Of a stretch of DNA of 64,000 bases, positions 36,770 to 46,073 are shown one piece after another. The DNA comes from Bacteroidales bacterium UBA1680 (GTDB lineage: Bacteria > Bacteroidota > Bacteroidia > Bacteroidales > UBA932). The stretch spans positions 4,585 to 68,584 of the forward strand of contig DCKG01000007.1 in the NCBI GenBank assembly GCA_002320605.1, given 5' to 3'. Position 1 is the stretch's first letter. Each line of letters opens with the position of its first letter. The position numbers were made by a program, and so were the translations under genes. Below the pieces are notes generated by a model, which saw nothing but the letters and a program-made list of their open reading frames with translations, made no database searches and was not told where the DNA came from.

Positions 36770-38770
36770 ATGTTAAAAGCGCCTGATTGCAGAGGATTAG
36801 CTATTGCTGTTTTCTTTTGCTTTGTGCAGATGGCTTTTGCGCAAATTGAGGTGACAGTTGACGGAACTGTAAAAGATGCCAAAGGGCAGCCAGTGACTGG
36901 CGCATATGTCCTTGAGAAAGGCACTTTGAACGGAGTTTTGACGGATCTGGATGGTAATTACAAGTTGACAGTTCCTGCCAACGCGATCATTACTGTCGAG
37001 AACCTAGGTTTTACAACCATTGAATTCAAGGCAGATGAATCAGGTACTCACAATGTGGTGTTGGAATAGGATGTCCTGTATCTCGATGACGTAGTGATCG
37101 TCGGTTACGCAACAACAAAGAGGGACTTGATTTCCTCTGTCGCTTCTGTAGAGACATCGCAGATATCAAACCTGCCTGTAGTCAACATCTCACAGGGTCT
37201 TGTCGGCCGTTCTCCTAGTCTTATAGTGCAGCAGAGCGGTGGTGGCATCAATGTCAATCCAACAATCAGTATTCGAGGCGGTGGGGAGCCTCTTTACGTG
37301 ATTAATGGAGCAATCAGGACCAAATCGGATCTCGTATCCCTTTCACCAGAAGACATCGAACAGATGAACATCCTGAAGAATGCTGACCATCGCTTCAAGC
37401 GCTCGACATTCCGTGTTGCCGAGACATGCAATCTCAAAAAGTTCGGCATCCAGATCAATGCGACTGTCGATGGCTACACTCAGTCCATGCATGAGCCTAG
37501 AGGAACCCTGTTCAGTGGAGTAGGTTCAGTGTTCTCTGAGCTTGCAAGGTCCAACGAAGCAGTCGTATTCAACAAATATGGCCTTCCTCTCTGGAACGGT
37601 AATTACAACCTTTACGCTCAGACGACAAAAGAGGCCAGATATATTCATGCCAATACTAGTGTCGTAAATGCGAAGGGTGAGATAATCTGGAATATTCCTT
37701 GGGTCATGGGACTCAAGGCAAAAGCCTCTTCAAACTATCGCTATTATTACTACGACAACAAGACCTGGGCGAAGAATGCTGTTGAATATGAGTGGGATTC
37801 AACGACCCCAATCTATGTCGGCTCACCTTCTCTCACTATGACGAATGACAAGAATGTTGGATACGCCAATCAGGTTTTCTTGGAATATGCCAACCAATTC
37901 GGCAAGCATTCAGTCTCAGCCGTCGGTGGTTTCGAACAGTATTATGAAAAATCATCTGACTACTATCTGCAAAGAACCAACTACGAATTTCAGGTTGACC
38001 AAATCAGTGTCGGTTCGGCGGACTCCCAGACAAACGGCGGAAGCGAGGCAGAACTCGGCCGGGCTACGTGGATCGGACAGGCTAGGTACAACTATGCGAA
38101 CAAGTACTATCTTGAAGGAGCTATCCGCTATGATGGATCAGACTACTTTGCCCCAAGAAAGAGATGGGGTGCATTCGTCGGTGGATCCCTAGGCTGGGTA
38201 GTGACAACCGAACCATTTATGAAGAGACTTATTGACAAGAACATACTCAATATATTGAAACTGAGGGCACCTTATGGTGAAACTGGTCTTGACTCAAGTG
38301 CTGGCCGTTTCGCTTACATGCAGGCCTATACATTGAATGCGACATCTTATGTCGTTGATGGCAGCTTTGCGTCAGGCTTCACTGAGGGAGCTCTTCCTCC
38401 AAAAGATCTGACTTGGTACACTACTGACCAGACCGACATTGGCTTCGATTTCTCATCCATGGCAAACAGACTTTATGGTTCGTTCGACTATTTCTTCTAC
38501 AAGACTTATGGCTATCTCGTTGCGCCGACAGGACAAAGCTATCTGAATTCAATAATCGGTATCAGCATGCCGAAGGTCAAGTCTGAGTCGGAGTACCGTC
38601 GTGAAGGTATTGAAATCCAGCTTGGCTGGAGGGATGCAATTGGTGATTTCTCTTACGATGTTTCCGTAAATGTTACTTATTTCCTGTTTCCCGCAATGGG
38701 ACACCCATTTGAGCAGTTTGCTGAGATGATATTGAGGGGCTCGGTCACTTCTGGCTCCTCTTTCGCATGA
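36770..38770 (+). pseudogene. Decayed SusC/RagA TonB-dependent receptor gene
   Basis: A SusC start with signal peptide (FFCFVQMAFA) and carboxypeptidase-regulatory-like domain (VKDAKGQPVTGAYVLEKG) runs to a TAG at 37067-37069. The same frame then continues at once with DVLYLDDVVIVGYATTKRDL, so the stop is a point mutation, not a gene end. Further on, MNILKNA jumps to barrel sequence (DHRFKRSTFR), skipping the plug's GSRAANG region and more, probably 150-250 residues. At about 38680 barrel sequence (YDVSVNVTYF) stops and unrelated sequence begins; the last part of the barrel and any SusD gene are missing. The gene cannot make a working receptor. Confidence 0.9.
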
Positions 38771-39227
38771 AGAATGACCGATTGAGTCTTTTTGTCGTAG
38801 GGTTCACGCAATCGATTCGGCATATCTTCTCCGCAAGGAAGCGCGCCTTTTCCAGCGTGCTGTGGAGCTGGCCGATGCCGGTGCCTGTGCGCATATCGCG
38901 ATGAAGATTCTGTAGAAGATAATCTACCCTCCTTGTCTCTTTGCAGCTCATTCGGGAGTGGATATGGCGTGCATGGCGACGTAGTGGTGGATGACCGATT
39001 TTTGCCTGCTTCAACTGGCAGCCTAAAGCCAGAGTAACCATAGCGCAGACCACTCAGAGGCATTTCTCCTCCCGAGTGATTTGCAAGAGGGGCTTTGCGA
39101 CTGGGCAGTCTTCGGCTCCACTGATTGTCTCAAGCGAGATTGCGACAGCAATCGTGAAATCTGTAGATGGCATGAGCGTAGCGGAGATAGCTGAGCAAGG
39201 CTTCCACTCGGCCATGTAAACGAAACC
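38683..39227. other. Unexplained stretch after the SusC break point
   Basis: From the point where SusC similarity ends, about 545 bases hold no gene I can support. Minus-strand frames stay open for up to 128 codons but their sequence does not look like a real protein. A short open tail (SVAEIAEQGFHSAM and stop) ends near 39222 on the plus strand. The region may be a mobile-element remnant or debris from the deletion that cut off SusC. Confidence 0.4.
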
Positions 39228-40097
39228 CTACAGCTGGCTTTCGGGGATGCCGAAGGTGGTGCGTGTCATGTCGCCGCTCTGCAGGCCAAGTTTCAGCCAT
39301 TTCATGCGCTGGGCGCTGGTCCCGTGAGTGAAGGAGTCCGGCTGGACGTAGCCTTGAGCCTTTTTCTGAAGGTAATTGTCGCCTATGACATTGGCACAGT
39401 TGATGGCTTCTTCTATGTCGCCATCTTCCAGCGACTGGTATTCCTCGTTGTCGTAGTGCGCCCAAACGCCGGCGTAATAATCGGCCAGGAGCTCTAGCCG
39501 GACGCTTATTTTGTTGGCTTCCGTTTTGCTAGCTTGAGACATCTTCTTGTGCGCCTCCCCTAATATTCCCAGCAGATTCTCCACGTGATGTCCAACCTCG
39601 TGAGCAATTACGTAGGCGTAGGCAAAATCGCCGTCAGCGCCTAATTGCTGCTTCATCGTCGAGAAGAAAGAGAGATCGATGTAGAGTTTCTGGTCTCCGG
39701 AGCAATAGAACGGACCAACAGCCGAAGATGCCGATCCACAAGCGCTCTGCACTGAATTGGTGAACAGAACCAGCGTCGGCGGAGTGTATGTGTAGCCCAT
39801 CTCTTGGAATTTCTCGGTCCATATATCCTCGGTCGCGGCCAGAATCTGACGAGAGAATTTAGCCAGCTGTTGCTCCTCTTCCGAGAAAGATTGTTCTGTC
39901 TGAGGGTCGGTCTGCTCAAGGACGCCTGAAGATGCTACGTTCTGGACGACATCCCCCAAGTCTCCACCACCAAGGAAAGTGATAAGAGCGATTAGTAATA
40001 TTCCGCCGATGCCACCGCCTATGCCGGCTTTGGCGCCGCGGCTCATGCCTCTGCGGTCTTCTACGTTCGTGCTTTCTCTGCGTCCGTCAAGTTTCAT
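39228..40097 (-). CDS. YpfJ-family neutral zinc metallopeptidase
   Basis: A 289-residue protein of the YpfJ/KPN_02809 family. A basic N-terminus (GRRESTNVEDRRGMSRG) precedes one transmembrane segment (IGGILLIALITFLGGG, about 33-48). The zinc-binding motif is IAHEVGHHVENLLG, with the downstream ELLADYYAGVWAHY typical of the family, and the conserved C-terminal THGTSAQRMKWLKLGL. The peptidase domain should face the periplasm. Substrate is not known. It lies 22 bases after the stop side of aspS on the same strand and may share its transcript. Confidence 0.9.
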   Translation of the reverse strand: MKLDGRRESTNVEDRRGMSRGAKAGIGGGIGGILLIALITFLGGGDLGDVVQNVASSGVLEQTDPQTEQSFSEEEQQLAKFSRQILAATEDIWTEKFQEMGYTYTPPTLVLFTNSVQSACGSASSAVGPFYCSGDQKLYIDLSFFSTMKQQLGADGDFAYAYVIAHEVGHHVENLLGILGEAHKKMSQASKTEANKISVRLELLADYYAGVWAHYDNEEYQSLEDGDIEEAINCANVIGDNYLQKKAQGYVQPDSFTHGTSAQRMKWLKLGLQSGDMTRTTFGIPESQL

Positions 40098-40119
40098 AGG
40101 TATATTGGTTGCACTCCTT

Positions 40120-41889
40120 TCATTGTTCTTTTCGAATGTCGATGTGAAGTTCGTCTAGCTGCACCTGATCGATGCGGGAAGGAGAATCAATCATCACGTC
40201 GCGTCCCATGTTATTCTTAGGGAAAGCGATGAAATCGCGGATAGTGTCTTTGCCGGCGAATAAGGCACAGACGCGGTCGAACCCGAAAGCGAGTCCTCCG
40301 TGAGGCGGAGCTCCGTACTGGAAGGCATGGATGATGAAGCCGAATTTGTACTCGGCCTCCTCTGGGCCAATGCCCAGAACCTCAAACATTCTCTTCTGCA
40401 CCTCGGAATCATGAATCCTGATTGAACCTCCTCCCAGCTCAGTGCCGTTCAGCACGAAATCGTATGCGTTGGCGCAAACCCTCTCGAGGTCTTCTTTCTT
40501 ATTGCTGTAGAAGAGATCCATTTGCTCTGGCTTCGGAGCTGTGAACGGATGATGCATGGCGTAGAAGCGATTATCCTCGTCGCTCCATTCAAGAAGAGGA
40601 AAATCTACAATCCAGAGCGGAGCAAACACCTTAGGATCCCTCAGCCCAAGCCTGTTGCCCATTTCAATTCGGAGGACGCCCAGCATGGTCTGAGCCCTAC
40701 GTTTTTCGTTGCCAGACATTATGAATATAATGTCTCCGGTCTCGGCTTCCACGGCTTCGCCGATGGCTTTGAGGTCTTCCGGCGCATAGAATTTGTCAAT
40801 GGAAGACTTAACCGAGCCGTCTGCATTCAACTTTATGTATATCAGACCCTTTGCGCCGACCTGAGGGCGTTTCGCCCACTCAGTCAGCTCGTCAATCTGC
40901 TTGCGAGTGTATTCGGCTCCTCCAGGGACGGCAATGGCTCCGACATACTTGGCTTCATCGAGAATAGAGAATCCCTTGCCTTTCACTTTGTCGGTTATCT
41001 CGTGAATCGTCATTCCGAAGCGCACGTCTGGCTTGTCCGATCCGTAGTTGTCCATGGCATCGAACCAGCTCATCCTAGGAAGCGGATTCGGGACATCCAC
41101 CCCGATGACATTCTTGAAGAGCGTCCTCATCATGCCTTCGAACATATTCAGAACGTCATCCTGCTCTACGAAACTCATCTCGCAGTCAATCTGGGTGAAT
41201 TCCGGCTGGCGGTCTGCCCTCAAGTCTTCGTCGCGGAAACATCTTACGATCTGGAAATAACGGTCATATCCTGCCACCATCAGCAGTTGCTTGAATGTTT
41301 GCGGAGACTGCGGCAACGCATAGAACTCGCCAGGATTCATCCTGGAAGGCACCACGAAGTCGCGAGCACCTTCTGGTGTGGACTTGATGAGGTATGGGGT
41401 TTCGATTTCCATGAAGTCATGTGCATCCAGATAGTTGCGAACCTCGTGGGCAAGCCTGTGCCTGAGGGCAAGAGCCTTCTGGAGCGGATTCCTGCGCAGG
41501 TCCAGATAACGGTATTTTGCGCGGATATCCTCGCCGCCATCGCTTTCGTCCTCTATGGTGAACGGAGGAGTCATGGATTTGTTCAGAATGTTGATTTTGT
41601 CCAGCTTGATCTCTATGTCGCCTGTCGGCATCTTGGAGTTCTTGCTCTGTCGTTCGACCACCGTTCCTATGGCTTGGATGACATATTCCCTGCCAAGTGA
41701 TGTAGCCGTGCCAAGGAGAGATGCCTCTGCGTCAGCTTCAACTACGAGCTGGGTTATGCCATAACGGTCTCGTAGGTCGATGAATGTCATGCCTCCGAGT
41801 TTTCTCGTTCTTTGCACCCAGCCGGCGAGGGTGACTTTCTGTCCCGCATTCCCAATGCGGAGTTCGCCGCAAGTGTGTGTTCTGTACAT
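40120..41889 (-). CDS. aspS: Aspartyl-tRNA synthetase
   Basis: A 589-residue class II synthetase that charges tRNA-Asp. It has the N-terminal OB-fold anticodon domain (GWVQRTRKLGGMTFIDLRDR), motif 2 (IVRCFRDEDLRADRQPEFTQID, shown by FRDEDLRADRQPEFTQ), the bacterial GAD insertion at about 290-410, and motif 3 (GGLAFGFDRVCALFAG). The length matches the bacterial type. A TAAATTTG box (complement of 41985-41992) lies about 95 bases upstream, divergent from the rsmA promoter. Confidence 0.98.
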   Translation of the reverse strand: MYRTHTCGELRIGNAGQKVTLAGWVQRTRKLGGMTFIDLRDRYGITQLVVEADAEASLLGTATSLGREYVIQAIGTVVERQSKNSKMPTGDIEIKLDKINILNKSMTPPFTIEDESDGGEDIRAKYRYLDLRRNPLQKALALRHRLAHEVRNYLDAHDFMEIETPYLIKSTPEGARDFVVPSRMNPGEFYALPQSPQTFKQLLMVAGYDRYFQIVRCFRDEDLRADRQPEFTQIDCEMSFVEQDDVLNMFEGMMRTLFKNVIGVDVPNPLPRMSWFDAMDNYGSDKPDVRFGMTIHEITDKVKGKGFSILDEAKYVGAIAVPGGAEYTRKQIDELTEWAKRPQVGAKGLIYIKLNADGSVKSSIDKFYAPEDLKAIGEAVEAETGDIIFIMSGNEKRRAQTMLGVLRIEMGNRLGLRDPKVFAPLWIVDFPLLEWSDEDNRFYAMHHPFTAPKPEQMDLFYSNKKEDLERVCANAYDFVLNGTELGGGSIRIHDSEVQKRMFEVLGIGPEEAEYKFGFIIHAFQYGAPPHGGLAFGFDRVCALFAGKDTIRDFIAFPKNNMGRDVMIDSPSRIDQVQLDELHIDIRKEQ

Positions 41890-42027
41890 ATTGTTAATGA
41901 ATATTTTGGCAGCCTATATTTCCTTCCGCTCAGATCCTGGCTTTCGTCAGGATGACAGGCGGAGCTGTTCATAATCCCGAAGTGCAAATTTAGCAAATTA
42001 TCCATAACCGTGGTCGAAGAAATAACT

Positions 42028-42035
42028 TATCTTTG
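42028..42035 (+). promoter_or_regulatory. -7 element of rsmA, 8 bases before the ATG
   Basis: TATCTTTG is a full -7 match. Transcription should start only about 1-3 bases before the start codon at 42044, so the mRNA would be almost leaderless. No clear -33 TTG is seen. Confidence 0.45.
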
Positions 42036-42043
42036 TAATTGTT

Positions 42044-42820
42044 ATGGAAGTTCGCGCAAAGAAATCATTAGGGCAGCATTTCCTCATCGATCAGGAAATA
42101 GCAAAGAATATAGTCAGCGCTCTTCATGGGCATAAGGCGCTGGAGGTGGGTCCGGGCATGGGTATCCTTACCCAATACCTTATTGAAAGGCCGGAAACAG
42201 ATTTCAAGGCAGTAGAAATCGACGATGAGTCGGTAACCTATCTTCGCAAGCACTTTCCCCAGCTTGGCGACTGCCTCATCGAAGGCGACTTCCTGAAAAT
42301 GGATTTCGGCAGCATATTCAATGGAGAATATTCAGTGATAGGTAACTTCCCATATAATATATCATCTCAGATATTCTTCAAGATTCTGGAACACAGAGAC
42401 CAGGTTACGGAAATAGTTTGCATGGTACAGAAAGAAGTCGCAGAGCGCATTGCTGAGAAGCCTGGAACCAAGGTATATGGAATCCTTTCGGTCTTTCTCC
42501 AGGCTTGGTACGACATAGAATATCTTTTCGGGGTTGGGCCAGGTGCGTTCAATCCGCCTCCTAAAGTGCATTCTGCGGTAATCCGGCTCACTCGCAACGA
42601 CCGGCAGAGCCTCAGCTGCGATGAAAAACTGTTCAGGACCGTCGTGAAGACGGCTTTCGGCCAGAGACGCAAGACCCTGAGAAATTCGCTCAAGCCGCTG
42701 GTCCTCAGCATATTCAAAGAAGACAGCCAAAGATTCCTCTCCGACCCTATATTCGAACTGCGCCCGGAGCGGCTCGGAGTAGATGATTTTGTTAACCTTT
42801 GTAATCGGATAAGTAGGTGA
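42044..42820 (+). CDS. rsmA: 16S rRNA dimethyladenosine transferase
   Basis: A 258-residue KsgA/RsmA methyltransferase that dimethylates two adjacent adenosines near the 3' end of 16S rRNA in ribosome maturation. The start AKKSLGQHFLID, the SAM-binding ALEVGPGMGILT, the acidic AVEIDD, and the catalytic GNFPYNISSQIFFK are all present. Length is normal. It is transcribed divergently from aspS with 154 bases between. Confidence 0.98.
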   Translation: MEVRAKKSLGQHFLIDQEIAKNIVSALHGHKALEVGPGMGILTQYLIERPETDFKAVEIDDESVTYLRKHFPQLGDCLIEGDFLKMDFGSIFNGEYSVIGNFPYNISSQIFFKILEHRDQVTEIVCMVQKEVAERIAEKPGTKVYGILSVFLQAWYDIEYLFGVGPGAFNPPPKVHSAVIRLTRNDRQSLSCDEKLFRTVVKTAFGQRRKTLRNSLKPLVLSIFKEDSQRFLSDPIFELRPERLGVDDFVNLCNRISR

Positions 42821-42939
42821 TTATGTCAATCTATCGTGGCTGTTCTTTGCTTCCTGGCTCTGCCTAATCTAGTTCAGAAGCTGTCCGATTGGCTTAGTCG
42901 GAGAAGGGTGTTATTTTTATAAAATGGGAAAATTTTGAG

Positions 42940-43674
42940 ATGAACGAATATTTCAGGAATATACGGACGATAATCTTCGATGCGGACGATACTCTATGGG
43001 AGAATGAGGGCAGGTTCAGGGCTGCCGAGCGCAAGGTCGGCGAGATATTAAAGGAATATGCTTCATTCCAGGAGATGTCTTCCTCTCTTTATTCGATCGA
43101 GGTCAAGAATATGCCGGATTACGGCTTCGGAGCCATGGCTTTCACGCTCTCTATGCTTGAAAATGCCGTGAAAGTCTCTGGCGGCGAGATGGAGAATGGG
43201 AAGATTTCCGGAAGCAGGCTTACTGGCGAGCAGGTTTCGCGAATTCTAGAGGTGGGCCGAGGGTTGCTTCATAATCCTGCAACCCCCTTTGACGGCGTGA
43301 AAGAAACTCTCACAGGCCTCAGGGCGAGCGGTCGCTTCTGCCTTGCGTGCTTTACGAAAGGCGACTTGCTTGATCAAGGACATAAGCTGGACAGGTCTGG
43401 ACTCAGGCCATATTTCGATTACATAAAAATAACCTCCGACAAGACGAAGGCTGCATATTCAGAATTGTTCGGCGAATTCGGCATCAGCGCAAGAGAAGTT
43501 CTCTCGGTCGGCAATTCCTTCAAATCCGACATAGCACCGGTCTTGGAGATGGGCGGGAGCGGAATCTATATCCCGGCGGAGAACACATGGCAGCTGGAAA
43601 AGATGGAAGAATACGGTCATGACCGCTTGTTCCGCCTTCGGAAATTTTCCGAGATTCTGGCGTTGGTGCTATAA
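42940..43674 (+). CDS. HAD-superfamily hydrolase
   Basis: A 244-residue cytoplasmic phosphatase-like protein. HAD motif I is IIFDADDTLWE (nucleophile Asp), motif II is likely LACFTKGD, motif III the Lys of ITSDKTKAAY, and motif IV VLSVGNSFKSDIAPVLEMG. A helical cap lies between motifs I and II. The order is that of class I HAD phosphatases of small molecules. The substrate cannot be inferred. It begins 119 bases after rsmA. Confidence 0.85.
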   Translation: MNEYFRNIRTIIFDADDTLWENEGRFRAAERKVGEILKEYASFQEMSSSLYSIEVKNMPDYGFGAMAFTLSMLENAVKVSGGEMENGKISGSRLTGEQVSRILEVGRGLLHNPATPFDGVKETLTGLRASGRFCLACFTKGDLLDQGHKLDRSGLRPYFDYIKITSDKTKAAYSELFGEFGISAREVLSVGNSFKSDIAPVLEMGGSGIYIPAENTWQLEKMEEYGHDRLFRLRKFSEILALVL

Positions 43675-43780
43675 TTCCCCGAACCGTCGAGCCGGGGCGC
43701 ATGATGAAATCACTGGCAGAATAATTCTATTTCCCCTCTTTTCGGTTGTTGTGACCGGGCAGGGGATAAGATGCTGCAAG

Positions 43781-44059
43781 TCATTTGTCGTCGTAATGCC
43801 CCTCTACGGTCAAGACCAACACGGTAACTTTCTCCTCATATATGTCATAAATCAAGCGGTCGTTTTTTGATATTCTTCTGGAATATGTTATTGAATTGCC
43901 TGATTTAAGTGGTTCGGGGTGTCCAATCCCTGTCCTCGGATGCTCCATTAGCTCATTAAGCAGTTTCACAAGCTTCTTGTATTGCAAAGGATTGGATTTC
44001 TTGTATTTCGATACATTTTTTATCGCTATTTGGGTAAATTCAATCTTATACAAGCTCAT
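43781..44059 (-). CDS. yoeB: YoeB/Txe-type mRNA interferase toxin
   Basis: A 92-residue RelE-fold toxin expected to cut mRNA on the ribosome. Family signatures are present: LVKLLNELMEHPRTGIGHPEPLK with the catalytic Glu, RRISKNDRLIYDI (Arg), and the C-terminal EGHYDDK (His-Tyr pair). It overlaps the antitoxin gene by four bases (ATGA), typical of such pairs. Length is about the 84 residues of E. coli YoeB plus a few. Confidence 0.9.
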   Translation of the reverse strand: MSLYKIEFTQIAIKNVSKYKKSNPLQYKKLVKLLNELMEHPRTGIGHPEPLKSGNSITYSRRISKNDRLIYDIYEEKVTVLVLTVEGHYDDK

Positions 44060-44316
44060 AGCGCTTCCAAGAATTTATTAAGCTCTTCCTTTGTAGTGCA
44101 GGTCGTGACATTACCCTCCCTGTATTGCCTGCGACCCTCTTCTAGCCTCTTTTCAAGCTCCGGGGAAAGAACAAAATCCTCTTCGTAAACGGGGGTTAGC
44201 ATATAGGAGACTTTTCCCCTGCGCCTGATTACTACCTGCTCCCCTTTGTCGGCGAGTGCAAACATGGATGCCTGCTTCTCCCTAAATTCTCTTGACGTAA
44301 CCTGAATGACTGCCAT
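44056..44316 (-). CDS. yefM: YefM/Phd-type antitoxin
   Basis: An 86-residue antitoxin of the Phd/YefM family. The N-terminal DNA-binding half reads VTSREFREKQASMFALADKG and VVIRRRGKVSYML; the acidic C-terminal tail (VLSPELEKRLEEGRRQYREG, then EELNKFLEAL) would bind and block the toxin. It is the first gene of the pair and should repress its own operon at the palindrome just upstream. Confidence 0.88.
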   Translation of the reverse strand: MAVIQVTSREFREKQASMFALADKGEQVVIRRRGKVSYMLTPVYEEDFVLSPELEKRLEEGRRQYREGNVTTCTTKEELNKFLEAL

Positions 44317-44333
44317 AACTTTTATAATTCATA

Positions 44334-44357
44334 TTGTGTACCACAATCGGTACGCAA
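44334..44357. promoter_or_regulatory. Probable autoregulatory operator of the toxin-antitoxin pair
   Basis: TTGTGTACC (44334-44342) and GGTACGCAA (44349-44357) form an inverted repeat with 8 of 9 pairs matching around six bases, 18 bases upstream of the antitoxin ATG. The GTACC/GGTAC core recalls the TGTACA core of YefM operators. Confidence 0.5.
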
Positions 44358-44519
44358 ATATAATGCCTTTTCCCAAAACTGCCATACTTTATGGGAAAAA
44401 TTAGTTTTGCAAGTGCGGTTATTCTCTTTTTCCCTCCCATTAGTTGTTAATTCCGTCTAGAAATGTTTATCTTCACATCGAAAACAAATCCATTTGGAAA
44501 ATCTAAGGTTTCAATATCT

Positions 44520-45299
44520 ATGGAAAAAACGACTATCATGAAATGGGTTCAGAATATTTCTAAATCAATAAATTCAGCTGCGGATCCTGCCCAGGCGAAA
44601 GCGTGTCTGTGGTTTTTCAAGACTGGGAAAGGAGAATATGGCGAAGGCGACAAATTCCTTGGGCTGAAGGTGCCTCCGCTTCGCAAGATTTGCAATGAAT
44701 ATGCTGACGAGTTCTTTGCGGAACTTTCTAAGTCGCCACAGAGAGCCTTAGAAGGCATCAGCAAATTGCTTTGCAATGAATATCATGAATATAGAGAAGC
44801 GGCGCTCTTTCTGCTGGCGCATGCCTGCGAACAGTCCAGGAAGAAGAAGCCGAAGGTGAGCGCTGAGGCAGAAGAAGATATATTCAATTTTTATTTGGCT
44901 AACACTAAATATATTAACAACTGGGATTTAGTTGACTGCAGTGCCCCTTGCATCGTGGGCGCCCACCTTCTGGACAGGCCAAGAGACATCTTGTATACTC
45001 TTGCTGACAGCCAATCCTTATGGGAGAATCGTATTTCGGTAGTTTCCTGTCTCACCTTCATCCGAAGAGGAGACCTAAAGGACATTTTCGCCCTAGCTGA
45101 CATATTCATGAAGAAGGGAAAGATTCATGACCTGATGCAGAAGGCCATTGGGTGGATGCTCCGGGAGGCAGGCAAAGCCGATGAGACAGCCCTGAAAGCC
45201 TTCTTGGATGACCATGCCGCCACGATGCCTCGCACCATGCTCCGCTATTCCCTCGAACGCCTCACTCCCACCGACCGCCAGCACTATATGACCGTCTAG
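44520..45299 (+). CDS. AlkD-like DNA alkylation repair protein
   Basis: A 259-residue HEAT-like repeat protein of the DNA alkylation repair (AlkD) family, glycosylases that remove alkylated bases. I start at the ATG at 44520; an in-frame ATG at 44463 adds 19 residues that do not fit. Seen: GDKFLGLKVPPLRKICNEY, NNWDLVDCSAPCIVGAHL, ENRISVVSCLTFIRRGD, and KAIGWMLREAGKAD, patterns typical for the family (WDLVD and the WMLRE region line the DNA groove). It is cytoplasmic, a single gene, with no clear regulation. Confidence 0.88.
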   Translation: MEKTTIMKWVQNISKSINSAADPAQAKACLWFFKTGKGEYGEGDKFLGLKVPPLRKICNEYADEFFAELSKSPQRALEGISKLLCNEYHEYREAALFLLAHACEQSRKKKPKVSAEAEEDIFNFYLANTKYINNWDLVDCSAPCIVGAHLLDRPRDILYTLADSQSLWENRISVVSCLTFIRRGDLKDIFALADIFMKKGKIHDLMQKAIGWMLREAGKADETALKAFLDDHAATMPRTMLRYSLERLTPTDRQHYMTV

Positions 45300-45399
45300 C
45301 CTCCAGCTCTGGGGGTGTTGCGAATCAATCGTGCGCTGTTCCATGATAACATTATTTTCAGTACATTTACATGGCAAAAGCGTTATTCATTTGAATGTC

Positions 45400-46065
45400 A
45401 TGGAACTTATCGAAGCAATCAAGATCCGTCATAGCGTGCGGAACTTCTCTGATGAGCCAGTCGCTCAGGAAATCATAGACAGGCTGAAGTCTCTGGCCGA
45501 ACAGTACAACCAAGCCGCAGGTCTTCATATTCAGATAATAACTGAGGACCCTGAGGCATTTACGAAGGGCATGGCCCACTATGGCAAATTCTCTGGCGTC
45601 AGGAATTACATTGCGCTAGTTGGCGGCAAGACGGGAGATCTAGAAGAAAAGCTTGGCTATTTCGGAGAGAAAATAGCCCTGAGCTTAACTCAGCAGGATA
45701 TTCAGTTCTGCTGGGTCGGCCTTACGTTCTCGAAGAAGACGAATAGGGTCGAAGTCAGGAAAGGCGAGAAATATGTCGGGGTGATCTGCTTCGGTCATGG
45801 CACTAGCAGAGGCATTAGCCACAAGATTAAAGCTCGTGCAGAAGTGATGGAGGCAGAGAATGCCCCTCAATGGTTTCTTGACGGGGTGGATGCTGCTCTG
45901 CTCGCTCCGACTGCCATGAATCAGCAAAAGTTTAAATTCATCCTGCGGCAAGGTGACAAGGTCGAGCTTGCGAAGGCGGGCCATGGCTTTTTCAGCGACG
46001 TGGATCTCGGAATAGTGAAGTGCCATTTCGAAATTGGCGCCGGAAGGCCAGTGGAGTGGGTATGA
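45400..46065 (+). CDS. Nitroreductase-family protein (TM1586 type)
   Basis: A 221-residue FMN-binding protein of the nitroreductase superfamily, nearest to the putative TM nitroreductase group. The start at 45400 gives MELIEAIKIRHSVRNFSDEP, the canonical opening. Later motifs are FWVGLTF-like sequence and DAALLAPTAMNQQKFKF, with GKFSGVRNYIALVG. It is expected to be cytoplasmic; the electron acceptor is unknown. It converges on the radical SAM gene, only 8 bases away. Confidence 0.82.
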   Translation: MELIEAIKIRHSVRNFSDEPVAQEIIDRLKSLAEQYNQAAGLHIQIITEDPEAFTKGMAHYGKFSGVRNYIALVGGKTGDLEEKLGYFGEKIALSLTQQDIQFCWVGLTFSKKTNRVEVRKGEKYVGVICFGHGTSRGISHKIKARAEVMEAENAPQWFLDGVDAALLAPTAMNQQKFKFILRQGDKVELAKAGHGFFSDVDLGIVKCHFEIGAGRPVEWV

Positions 46066-46073
46066 ATATGCCG

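Noticed and set aside
38677..39063. Minus-strand frame of 128 codons as a transposase gene
   Set aside because: Composition is odd (rich in Pro, Ser, Arg) and no DDE or other motif can be read; a second frame overlaps it with equal quality.
39126..39222. Short plus-strand tail ending SVAEIAEQGFHSAM
   Set aside because: Only about 32 codons are open and a stop precedes them; it resembles a helix-turn-helix only by chance level similarity.
40522..41700. 392-codon plus-strand open frame
   Set aside because: Antisense to aspS, which is certain; the frame is open because of codon use in aspS.
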